NCBI RefSeq assembly: GCF_021789315.1
Contig: NZ_CP084561.1
Coordinates: 4,850,134-4,914,133, forward strand
DNA: 64,000 nucleotides
DNA from: Arthrobacter sp. FW305-BF8
Lineage (GTDB): Bacteria; Actinomycetota; Actinomycetes; Actinomycetales; Micrococcaceae
Direction: 5' to 3'
How positions within the stretch are numbered: position 1 is the stretch's first letter; each line of letters starts with the position of its first letter. Positions 50,523-59,176 of this stretch are shown here, one piece after another. The position numbers and the translations under genes are program-made. Below the pieces are notes generated by a model. The model did not search any database. It worked only from the letters and a program-made list of their open reading frames with translations, and had not been told where the DNA came from.

Positions 50523-50548
50523 GGAATATTCCGCACTGCCAATCAGTT
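50523..50548 (+). promoter_or_regulatory. SigR/SigH-type promoter for trxBA
   Basis: GGAAT (50523-50527), then 18 bases, then GTT (50546-50548): this matches the actinobacterial thiol-stress sigma (SigR of Streptomyces, SigH of Mycobacterium) consensus GGGAAT-N18-GTT. It is about 58 bases before the trxB GTG, which is the usual promoter of trxBA in these organisms. The rest of 50331-50606 holds a short repeat and nothing else recognised. Confidence 0.82.
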
Positions 50549-50606
50549 GTGCCATGTGGCCGGCCGGAAGGCTGGCGCATCGACAAAGGAAGAGGTTCAC
50601 CGTTCA

Positions 50607-51563
50607 GTGAGCACCGCAGAAAACAGCGCGTCAGAAGTACGTGATGTCATCATCGTCGGCTCCGGCCCCGCAGGCTACACGGCTGCCGTGTACACGGCCC
50701 GTGCCAACCTGAAGCCGCTGCTTCTGGCTGGCTCCGTCACCGCGGGCGGTGAGCTCATGAACACCACCGACGTCGAGAATTACCCTGGCTTCCCAGAGGG
50801 CATCATGGGACCGGACCTCATGGAGAATTTCGAAAAACAGGCTGCGCGCTTCGGCACCGAAATCCAGTTTGAGGACGTCACCGCCCTCGATCTCGACGGC
50901 GACGTCAAGACCGTCACCATCGCAACGGGGGAGACCTTCCGCGCCCGCGCCATCATTCTGTCCACCGGCTCGGCGTACCGCGAGCTCGGCCTGGCCAACG
51001 AAAAGCGGCTCTCCGGCCACGGTGTCAGCTGGTGCGCAACCTGCGACGGTTTCTTCTTCAAGGACCAGGACATCGCCGTGATCGGCGGCGGCGACTCGGC
51101 CATGGAGGAAGCGCTCTTCCTCACCAAATTCGCCAGGTCCGTAACGGTGGTTCACCGCCGCGACACGCTCAAGGCCTCCAAGATCATGGGAGACCGCGCG
51201 CAGGCCCACGAGAAGATCAACTTCGTGTGGAACACCGCCGTCGAGGACGTCCTCGGCGAGGACAAAGTCACCGGCCTGAAGCTGAAGAACCTGGTCGACG
51301 GCACCGAGTCAGAGCTCGCCGTGACCGGAGTTTTCGTGGCTATCGGCAACGACCCGCGCACTGAGCTTGTCAAGGAGAGCCTGGAGATCACGGACGCCGG
51401 GACCATTGCCGTCGAGGGCCGCAGCTCCCGCACCAGCATCAAGGGCGTCTTCGCCGCCGGCGATGTTGTGGACCCGACCTACCGCCAGGCCATCACCGCG
51501 TCCGGCTCCGGCTGTGTCGCAGCGATCGATGTTGAGCACTACCTCGCAGACCTTCACGCCTGA
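50607..51563 (+). CDS. trxB: Thioredoxin reductase
   Basis: A 318-residue NADPH-dependent flavoprotein that reduces thioredoxin. The FAD site is VIIVGSGPAGYTAAVYTARANL, the redox disulfide is SWCATCDGFFF, the NADPH site is IAVIGGGDSAMEEALFL, and the C-terminal FAD contact is GVFAAGDVVDPTYRQAITASGSGC. All are intact. The GTG at 50607 (MSTAENSASEV) is the most probable start. It is followed 38 bases later by trxA, forming the classical trxBA operon. Confidence 0.96.
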   Translation: MSTAENSASEVRDVIIVGSGPAGYTAAVYTARANLKPLLLAGSVTAGGELMNTTDVENYPGFPEGIMGPDLMENFEKQAARFGTEIQFEDVTALDLDGDVKTVTIATGETFRARAIILSTGSAYRELGLANEKRLSGHGVSWCATCDGFFFKDQDIAVIGGGDSAMEEALFLTKFARSVTVVHRRDTLKASKIMGDRAQAHEKINFVWNTAVEDVLGEDKVTGLKLKNLVDGTESELAVTGVFVAIGNDPRTELVKESLEITDAGTIAVEGRSSRTSIKGVFAAGDVVDPTYRQAITASGSGCVAAIDVEHYLADLHA

Positions 51564-51601
51564 CCGGCGCTGAGAATCATTCCAAGAGAGAGACAAGGGT
51601 T

Positions 51602-51928
51602 ATGAGCAACGCAAAAGACGTAACAGACGCAAGCTTCAGCAGCGACGTACTCGCCGCCGACAAGCCGGTAATCGTTGACTTCTGGGCGGAATGGTGCGGT
51701 CCGTGCCGCAAGCTGGGTCCCATCCTGGATGAGATCTCCGTCGAGTACGGCGAGAAGGTCAACGTGGTCAAGGTGAACGTTGATGACAACCCTGCCATCG
51801 CCGCCGAGTACGGCATCACCTCCATTCCTGCCGTGTACCTGTTCCAGGGCGGCGAAGTGAAAAGCACTGTCATCGGTGCCAAGCCGAAGCAGTTCTTCGA
51901 AAAGGAATTCGCGGACGTCCTGTCCTAG
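51602..51928 (+). CDS. trxA: Thioredoxin
   Basis: A 108-residue cytosolic thioredoxin with WCGPC at residues 31-35, the cis-Pro loop SIPAVYLF and full family length. It reduces protein disulfides using electrons from TrxB. Ribosome site AAGGGTT is close to the ATG. A strong terminator follows 51 bases later, and beyond it the gene-free parS island begins. Confidence 0.97.
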   Translation: MSNAKDVTDASFSSDVLAADKPVIVDFWAEWCGPCRKLGPILDEISVEYGEKVNVVKVNVDDNPAIAAEYGITSIPAVYLFQGGEVKSTVIGAKPKQFFEKEFADVLS

Positions 51929-51979
51929 CCTCAACGCCGGACGGGATACCTGACAGGCAACGCCAGTCACGGTGCCGCT

Positions 51980-52025
51980 AAAAGGTGGCCATTGCTCCTA
52001 GGGGAGTGATGGCCACCTTTTTGTT
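51980..52025 (+). terminator. Rho-independent terminator after trxA
   Basis: AAAAGGTGGCCAT (51980-51992) pairs with ATGGCCACCTTTT (52009-52021), with an inner GCTCC/GGGAG extension, followed by a T-rich run. It insulates the parS island from trxBA transcription. Confidence 0.9.
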
Positions 52026-52296
52026 CTTCAGGTGCTTCTCGGGGGCCCCGTGGGCGCTTCCTAGCGTGCTGCTGATCGGAGGAAACCTTTCGCGATCTCG
52101 TTCTACGGTGTTCCTCACTCAGAATCCGTCAGACATCCGCATTCGCGGCATCGGCGACTTGTGGCCAATACGCCACCAAACCGTGGCGTATCGTGCCGAG
52201 CTCGTTTCAGATTCGTGCCACTCGACGACGACGCCCTACCGCCCCTCGTGCCGAACAGCCCAAATGTCGGGCTTGGCTGGCTGCACAGAGGAAGAC

Positions 52297-52310
52297 GTTT
52301 CACGTGAAAC
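52297..52310. promoter_or_regulatory. parS site 1
   Basis: A perfect GTTTCACGTGAAAC core, the ParB/Spo0J binding palindrome, in the gene-free island. Confidence 0.95.
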
Positions 52311-52674
52311 GGGGCAGCGTAAGCGAGAACCAACGCACGTGGAAAGCTCCGCGTGCGCGTCAGTGCAACCGGCCGCCTAGGCGTGTGACCAGCCACGGCA
52401 GGGATGGTTCCGTTTGGACGACGCCTGTGTTGTGCCCGCCTGTCTGTGTGCGCCCTCCAAGCCTGGGGCAAGACACGACGACGCCACGGACGTCCCATCT
52501 AGTGTTTACCCCTTTGAGCGGAGTGTCGCCGCCCGGTTACTGATAGCCTCCGGCGCAGCCCTAGGGCCGCAGTGCGGGCGAGAACGACGCTCGCGCCTCA
52601 CCTGAGGCCGCAAACCCTGCCTGCCGCCAGCCGTACCGTCAGGTTCCAGCCAGGCACGGTGCACAAGGCGCCTC

Positions 52675-52690
52675 TGTTTCACGTGAAACA
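52675..52690. promoter_or_regulatory. parS site 2 (full 16-mer)
   Basis: TGTTTCACGTGAAACA, identical to the full parS consensus including both outer bases; the only complete 16-mer in the set. Confidence 0.96.
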
Positions 52691-53021
52691 TTGACCGTGC
52701 GCCAAGGGCTTTTGGCGCTTGTGAATGTCTGGGTTTGCGGCCTCACAGGGGAGTGGGCGATGGCCCCGGTATGCTGCGTCCATACAGCCGCGCAAGCCCG
52801 GAACACGCGGAATCGCAGCGCTCCCTCTTTTCCTCGCCGTCGGGATCTGCGAACGGCGGATTCGAAGCCGCACGGTGCACGAGAGCGTTTCGGACGTGTC
52901 TGTCTGCGGCAAGCGCAGCGCGGATGCCCTGAAGAATGCGCGCGGTTATCCTCATTCTCCAGCACTGTAACCACGCCAACCACGCCTCCATGAGCCGACG
53001 CCAAGGGTGCAGGTCACTGAA

Positions 53022-53054
53022 CACGGTGCCATGTAACCGTTGAGCCGCACGGCG
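53022..53054. other. Decayed copy of parS site 3 and its flank
   Basis: The segment ending ATGTAACCGTTGAGCCGCAC matches the right half and flank of site 3 (CGTGAAACGTTGAGCCGTAC) with few changes, but the left half of the palindrome is lost. A second weak relative, GCTTCAAGTGAAAT, lies at 53650-53663 with three mismatches to the core. Confidence 0.55.
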
Positions 53055-53593
53055 GTTGTACAAGGATGATCGTGCTGAACCGATCGGACTCGAGACAGGT
53101 GCATAGACGCGGAACCACCACGATTCGCCCCATAAGCGTGCGCGTCCGACATGATTTCTATACTCCCAACAGGGCGCAAAGCTTGCTCAGTGGAACCGCG
53201 ATCCGCCTCGCCTCCTGACCCACCAAGCCGCTACTCATAGGTCTACGGCCTGAACTGGCATGCGTCCAGGCCGACGGTCGTCGTACGGTCACCAGTCGCA
53301 CTGCCGCCGCGTAGTGCCGAACTGGGGCCAACGGGCAAACAAGTTGAGGTCTGGATTCCGCCGGTACCTTGAGGCCTGCTTGTCCTCGTGCCGGGACCTG
53401 TAGCAGCGCAGCACCGAAACCGGGAGCCGACCGAGTCTGTTCTCGGTGACTTGCGGTTCACGATTTCGGGCCCGCGGCCGGCGTAGCGGCCAAATGTACT
53501 GCGCCACCCGGGGTGGGCCTTGATGCTGTAGGCGCCAGGCCATAACCGACACCCGGATATCCGGCTCCTCGGTGCCGGCGGATCGTCTGCAGT

Positions 53594-53607
53594 GTTTCAC
53601 GTGAAAC
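53594..53607. promoter_or_regulatory. parS site 3
   Basis: Perfect 14-base core. Its right flank GTTGAGCCGTACGGC is closely matched by a decayed copy at 53022-53054. Confidence 0.95.
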
Positions 53608-54014
53608 GTTGAGCCGTACGGCATCGGTGCGCCGCATCCCGATGCCAATGCTTCAAGTGAAATGCCGCAACTCGCGTTACGCATCGTGGCACGACTACGC
53701 GCGAGCAGAACCGCACGAGGGTATCCGCAACCCATCCTGGACTGAGTTCTAGGGGTGGTCCCTCTCGAGCCCTGTGCATTGTTAGTGCCCAGAAGCAACC
53801 TAAAAGGGTCGTTAGAGTGACGCGTCACTGCATACCGAGACCAACCAATCCGCGCGCAGACTTTGATGTCCATTGTGGGCTATCAAATACAGATGGATAC
53901 CGTCGCGTTCGATGCCGGTTGACATGCGCAGTCAGGCGAACGGTGCATCCCGGGAACACCCTGCACCACACCTTCCGGCATCCGCCCGATTCTGGTGCAG
54001 GGACAGGCTGGGGG

Positions 54015-54028
54015 GTTTCACGTGAAAC
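54015..54028. promoter_or_regulatory. parS site 4
   Basis: Perfect 14-base core, 408 bases after site 3. Confidence 0.95.
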
Positions 54029-55026
54029 CATGAGTAGGCGGCAGCTGGCCTCGGGTGCGTAGTACCACTAGGACCGCAGGAGGGATGGGAATCCAGTGCC
54101 CGCGCAGCCTGGCAACGATACTGCTCGTCTCCGCCCCTGTCCTACGGCACGGAACGGTGGTCCACAACGGGGAGTGCGATGGAATTCGCATTGCGCCATC
54201 CGCGGGACCCGACTTGGCTGGACTGCTCCAGGTTGAGGTTCGGGACGCCCGGTGCGGCCCCGCCCGGTTCTCCTCTTCGCACAGATGCGTATGCAGCTTG
54301 CTCACGTCAACGTTGATCTCTACGCACCACCTGGGTCATCACTGCCCGGTCCTCTACAGACTTCAGGGTCAATTGCCGACCTCCCTGACTGTGGAAGCCG
54401 AACCGCGCAGTATAGCCATGCTAGCTACTACTAGGCTCCCGGCGCGGGTTTAGTGCAGCGCGTGCCCTCGGACCCGGCCGGCACGGCGGCCGGCGAGCTG
54501 GATGAGAATCGAGTGTGAACGTGCGAAGGGCAGCCACGGGCTCGTTCTGAACTGCCTTTGTTCTGGTGTCGTGCGTACGAGCTCCAATGCACGAACGTAC
54601 AGACAGCCGCTATCGAACCCAACAATAGACAACGGAGGACGTCCGATTGGAGCCCGGCCATTGCGCGGCCCAGGCTCCGGGTGTTTCGACTGCAGCCCAG
54701 AGTCATCCTTCGAGGACGAAGGAAGGGAAGACGATGGCGGTTTTGGTCCGACCACTCTAGCTGTCGGGGATGGAGTCCTTGGGCCCCTACTACAGCGCCT
54801 GTTGTACAGCCATCTAAAGGCAGTGAAATGCCAGGTGATTAGATCGACGCACCTAGCTTGGGCCCTCGCTCGACCAGGCCGCGGAGGGGAAAAGCGTCGG
54901 GCGCAAATTCTCCGCTGCCCCCGGTCCGAAATCGTCGCCACAAGCGCCGTCGGCGGCATTGAAGTGGCCCACTCGCGAGTGAGCAGTGGGATGTCATCCG
55001 CCGATGTACGAAGTCTCACAATGAGA

Positions 55027-55071
55027 TTATTCACAGTCTTATCCACAGCGCTATCCACATGCTTATCCACA
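55027..55071 (+). promoter_or_regulatory. DnaA-box array 1, 12-bp period
   Basis: Four nonamers start at exactly 12-bp steps: TTATTCACA 55027, TTATCCACA 55039, CTATCCACA 55051, TTATCCACA 55063. Two are perfect consensus boxes and two have one change. All point the same way. Confidence 0.88.
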
Positions 55072-55309
55072 GCCATCTTTCCGGCGTTGGGACACATCGG
55101 CGCAGCCGGTGAAGGACCTCACACCAGCTGGGCCTCGAGCGACGTCCCGCCACCGGCCCGCCGATCAACTTTTCCGATAGGCGGTCATCCGGCGCGGCGG
55201 CCTGTTTGCGCACTAAGTCACTGGTCTAGGTAACCAATACCATTCGATGAATGGCCGCTAACCCACCAAGAAAGCGAAGTGGATGATGTGGGCCAACCGT
55301 CATCTTCCA

Positions 55310-55323
55310 GTTTCACGTGAAAC
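55310..55323. promoter_or_regulatory. parS site 5
   Basis: Perfect 14-base core located between the two DnaA-box arrays (about 240 bases after the first and 86 before the second). Confidence 0.95.
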
Positions 55324-55408
55324 ACTAGGCGAGCGTGACCCGCCCTAGTATGCCCCTGGGGTCAGAGCCAGCTAGCGCACGCAGTACGCGGAAGAGTGCG
55401 CGGCCAGG

Positions 55409-55465
55409 ATATCCGCCCGGATACCCACAGAGTTATCCACAGAGTTATCCACCGGCTCATCAACA
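55409..55465 (+). promoter_or_regulatory. DnaA-box array 2, 12-bp period
   Basis: Nonamers again at 12-bp steps: ATATCCGCC 55409, ATACCCACA 55421, TTATCCACA 55433, TTATCCACC 55445, TCATCAACA 55457. The central two are consensus or one change away; the outer ones are degenerate. Same orientation as array 1. Confidence 0.8.
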
Positions 55466-55983
55466 GCTCCTGCGGGGCTGTGGGAACAAACGTGGGATCC
55501 TGTTTTTCACCCAGTCCGACAGCACTCATCGATCCTGTGACGGACATCGTCCCGCGCCAGCATCCGCCTCCGCCCAGCGGCTGGCCGCCTACTGCTCCAG
55601 CCAGGCCGACTCTCGTGGCAGCTCAGGAAACATAGTCCCGACCGGGTGGTTGCCACTGATGCATCAGCCACAAGCAGATCACCAGATCACCATCCGATTT
55701 CGTAAGCCGGGGGAGCACACAAGGGGTGGGCGAATGCGCAGGCCGATTCCTTGCAATTTCTGTCCGTCCCCTCACGACCCGGGGCCGTCAAACACCGTTG
55801 CATGATCCGCCATGGTCTCTTCCGTTGGTGCCGGTGACTGATGCGCGTCTGGACCTCTGCACATCCACGGGCCCGAACCCTCACCGCGAAGGGCTACGTA
55901 GCTCCCAATGCGAGCCCAAGCATCTACTTGAGGCAGCGGTTGCCCGGGCAGCCGGCGCTCATTCACACGACCCGCACCAGAAC

Positions 55984-55997
55984 GTTTCACGTGAAAC
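55984..55997. promoter_or_regulatory. parS site 6
   Basis: Perfect 14-base core. Confidence 0.95.
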
Positions 55998-56556
55998 CAC
56001 CCTTCCGCCCACGCTTCGCCATGGGGGCAGCGGAGGTACCGTAGAGGAGCATTTGTAGCTCCCCAGGGGACAGCAGAGAGGGGCGCACGTCTGCGGATGT
56101 CGCCAGGAGGCCGTATTGCCCCAACCGCCTTCGCCACATTGAAAGTGCGCCTACCTAGGACCGCCAGTCAGGCTAGCTTCGGACGGGAATCGCCTGCGGC
56201 ACGCACTTCTCATGGGGGGCTACCACCCCGGGATCAGGAGAATTCCGGAACCTGCCGCACACGATCCTCTTATGGTCTAAGTTCTCGTAGTGGCCCTCGG
56301 TTCCACGATTACTAACGATGGCTCCGCTGCCTCCTCGGGCCTCTGGGCTGACGTGCCTGGCCGCAAGCGCCGAGGAGTCTGCCGCACCCGCTCACTGGCT
56401 TGCCAGCCGGCCGAAGGGCGGTGCTCTGCTACTGCGCAACACTCACCAAGACACGTCGGATATCGATTCTGGAGGCCGCTGCCGGGCAGAAGTGGGGCAT
56501 GCGGCAGATCTTAGACCTCTTCCTGGTTCACAAATGTGTTGCTAGGAAGTTGTCCC

Positions 56557-56570
56557 GTTTCACGTGAAAC
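56557..56570. promoter_or_regulatory. parS site 7
   Basis: Perfect 14-base core. Confidence 0.95.
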
Positions 56571-57068
56571 ATCTGCCGAGAAGTGTACGCTGCGTTGCGG
56601 TGCCGCCGACCACCTTATGGGTACAGGCGAGCGTTTCCCCACACGTGAGGTTTGCCGTTACAGGGGCCATCGCGCCTCCATCCTTGGCTCACGAAATTGA
56701 TGAGCGCAGCGAGGTGATCGATGAGATGATTGCCGTGAACCGGACAGAGTAGCCCATTGGAACCGGGGGAGCACGTCTGCGCGCCCACCGCGTGCAGCTG
56801 TTGGGCAACACGGTAATAACCACATCTTAAGGACAGCTTTGCTTACCGCCGCAGTGCAATGAGATTGGATATAGATTGAACTCCAATCCTTCTGCGGTCT
56901 TCAATCAACTCGCCGGGTTCGGAGCGTGCGGACGGCACCTAATACAGCCGAAGCGAATGCAGTGTGGCACTTGTCGTGCCGGATGTTTCAGAAGGGGGAC
57001 ACCAAGGCCCCCAAGAAATGCTGGCTTGCGCGGAGGTTCGGCAACCCTGCTGGCCTGGTTCCGGTGTA

Positions 57069-57082
57069 GTTTCACGTGAAAC
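57069..57082. promoter_or_regulatory. parS site 8
   Basis: Perfect 14-base core, about 650 bases from the parB terminator. Confidence 0.95.
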
Positions 57083-57731
57083 AGCGCCCCGATGGCGGTG
57101 CCGGCTCAACGACTGATGCCACGCAGCAGAAAAGGACGACGACACCCTCCACCTTTCACTCCGCCAAGGACATGCAGGGCGCACGCCAAGGGACGGCAAC
57201 ATAGTAAACGGCAGAATGAGTGCAGGAACGATCAGAAGGTCCTGAAAGGACCGCAGGTGTCTCCCTGGCATCTAGCACCGCGCAAGCCTACGCTCTAGAG
57301 CAAAGTCCTTCTCGAAAAGCGCCGAGCAGCAGGCTATTACGGGACCGCCGGAACGCTTGACGTTCTCATGTACAAGCGAACCCATGCTCCATCACCGGAC
57401 GAAGAGCGGCATCCAGGAGTCGCAGACAGTTACGGTTGGCCGAACGCCAGATGAAGCAGGAAAGAGCTCATTCCGGCCGAAGCCAACATGAGTTCCGCCG
57501 AGTGTCGCCTCAATACGCCCAACTCCTGAGCAAGGTTTCTCCTACACCTACATGGTTCTATTGGTCCAGCAAGGCGACAATCGGGTCCGTAGCTCACTAA
57601 CCGGCAGCCATCTTGCTGCAGCTCAATTGACCTTGACTGCACGACCAAGACAGATGGCGCAAAGCCCAACCGCGGCATCTACCGCATTACCGTCGCTAGA
57701 AACCGCTAAGCAAACAGAGCGCGCGAATACA

Positions 57732-57762
57732 GAAAAGGGCCCGTTCACCTGAACGGGCCCTT
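57732..57762 (-). terminator. Rho-independent terminator after parB
   Basis: AAGGGCCCGTTCA (57735-57747) pairs with TGAACGGGCCCTT (57750-57762); on the minus strand it ends in TTTTCTG. It closes the parA-parB transcript before the gene-free island. Confidence 0.9.
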
Positions 57763-57777
57763 GTCGACAGAGGTACT

Positions 57778-59109
57778 TTAGTTTTCCGCGCCCGGCGCGA
57801 GGACATCCATGATGCGGTTGAGGTCTTCAACGCTAGCGAATTCAATACTCACACGGCCTTTACGTGCTCCTAGCGAGATCTTCACGTTGGTGTCGAGCCT
57901 GTCCGAGAGCGAGGAGGCCAGATAATCCAGCCGTTCGTGACGTGCGCCCGGGCGGGGAATGTTGTTCTTCGCCGGCGTCGCGGGTTCGCGGTGAAGGGTG
58001 ACCGCTTCTTCGGTGGCCCGGACCGACATGCCCTCAGCCACAATCTTCTGCGCAAGGCGTTCCATTGACGCTGCGTCGGGAAGCGAAAGCAGGGCCCTGG
58101 CGTGGCCGGCAGACAGCACATTGGCGGCGACGCGACGCTGCACCAGCGGCGGGAGCTTCAGCAGCCGCAGAGTATTGGATACCTGCGGACGTGAACGGCC
58201 AATGCGGTCAGCAAGCTGCTCGTGCGTTGTGCCAAAGTCCTCCAGCAGCTGCTGGTAGGCAGCGGCCTCTTCGAGCGGATTCAGCTGGCTGCGGTGCAGG
58301 TTTTCCAGAAGTGCATCACGGAGCAGGTCATCATCCGTCGTGTCGCGGACGATCGCGGGGATCGTGGAATGCCCGGCGGCTTGAACTGCCCGCCACCGGC
58401 GCTCACCCATCACCAGTTCGTACGGTTCTCCACCCTTTTCGGTTGAAGTACGTACCACAATTGGCTGGAGAACGCCTATCTCACGAACAGAGTGAACGAG
58501 CTCCGCCATGTCGTCCTCATCGAAGACAGAACGTGGCTGTTTACGGTTTGGGTGGATGTCCGTGACAGGAATTTCCGCAAAACGGACGCCCGGCACCTCG
58601 ACGAGATCAACGCCGTTGTCCAAGGCAGTAGCGGAGTCTACGTTCTCCCCGGCAGCGGCAGCCTGGGCAGAAGCGGCAGCGTTCTTGGGCACATCCGCGG
58701 CAGACTTGTCCGAGCGAGCGGCCTCGGACGTCGCTGCACCCTTGTCGGCCATAGCCGCCCCGGCCTTTGCAGAACCCGCGCCAGCTTCGGAAGCACCGAT
58801 CCTGGAAGCGGCGGTCTTCGCATTGGAGTTGGCAGGGGAAGACTTCACCGCATCCGAACCATCCTTGGCGCCGGCATCAGCATCTGCCTCGGCCGAAGCC
58901 TTCCGACCGGACCGGCGCGCAGGTGTTTCGTCGAGCTCCGGCTTGTCCGGCTCAACGGCCGGTACAGGCTCAGCTGTCTTGCGCGCCTCGGGGAAGAACA
59001 GATCCACAGGGCGCGACGGAGCTGCTCCGTTACCCGAAGCGCTTGCGGACGCGGAACTTGGGATGAGTGCGCCAAGACCGCGACCGAGCCCACGTCGCTT
59101 ATCGCTCAT
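57778..59109 (-). CDS. parB: Chromosome partitioning protein ParB
   Basis: A 443-residue CTP-dependent DNA clamp that loads at parS. A long Ala/Lys/Ser-rich N-terminal extension (about residues 1-165) precedes the ParB core. CTPase motifs are visible as VMGERRWRAVQAAG and LLENLHRSQLNPLEEA, then the parS-reading HTH DRIGRSRPQVSNTLRLLKLP, and a C-terminal dimerisation domain with ARKGRVSIEFASVEDLNRIMDVL. Typical ParB is about 300-350 residues, so the extension is notable. Start ATG follows GGAGGGAATCATCC. Its target parS sites fill the island downstream. Confidence 0.96.
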   Translation of the reverse strand: MSDKRRGLGRGLGALIPSSASASASGNGAAPSRPVDLFFPEARKTAEPVPAVEPDKPELDETPARRSGRKASAEADADAGAKDGSDAVKSSPANSNAKTAASRIGASEAGAGSAKAGAAMADKGAATSEAARSDKSAADVPKNAAASAQAAAAGENVDSATALDNGVDLVEVPGVRFAEIPVTDIHPNRKQPRSVFDEDDMAELVHSVREIGVLQPIVVRTSTEKGGEPYELVMGERRWRAVQAAGHSTIPAIVRDTTDDDLLRDALLENLHRSQLNPLEEAAAYQQLLEDFGTTHEQLADRIGRSRPQVSNTLRLLKLPPLVQRRVAANVLSAGHARALLSLPDAASMERLAQKIVAEGMSVRATEEAVTLHREPATPAKNNIPRPGARHERLDYLASSLSDRLDTNVKISLGARKGRVSIEFASVEDLNRIMDVLAPGAEN

Positions 59110-59176
59110 GGATGATTCCCTCCATCGGAAGAGCCCGGCTATGCCGGGCTCCGGCTGTTGCTGTGTTTGGAAAATT

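Larger units (their letters stand above)
52026..57731. other. parS/DnaA-box island: about 5.7 kb without credible genes
   Basis: Between the trxA and parB terminators no open frame has a plausible ribosome site, consistent codon use or a recognisable domain; the longest (243 codons at 54502-55233, plus strand) runs through the tandem DnaA boxes. The stretch looks less GC-rich than flanking genes. Its recognisable content is eight perfect parS palindromes, at least two decayed copies, two 12-bp-periodic DnaA-box arrays (about 55027-55071 and 55409-55465) and a few other short palindromes (for example AGTGACGCGTCACT, 53816-53829). I read it as a non-coding centromere region. Confidence 0.8.

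Noticed and set aside
54502..55233. A 243-codon plus-strand frame in the parS island
   Set aside because: It has no ribosome site, runs straight through the 12-bp DnaA-box array (reading as SLTMRLFTVLSTALSTCLST) and shows no domain; the box spacing keeps the frame open by chance.
55240..55254. CCATTC-GAT-GAATGG inverted repeat in the island
   Set aside because: Only 6-bp arms and a single copy; not enough to call a binding site.
52026..57731. Decayed prophage, plasmid or insertion element as an explanation of the gene-free island
   Set aside because: No transposase, integrase, phage or plasmid remnant, target-site duplication or tRNA was seen; the parS and DnaA-box content fits chromosomal maintenance better.
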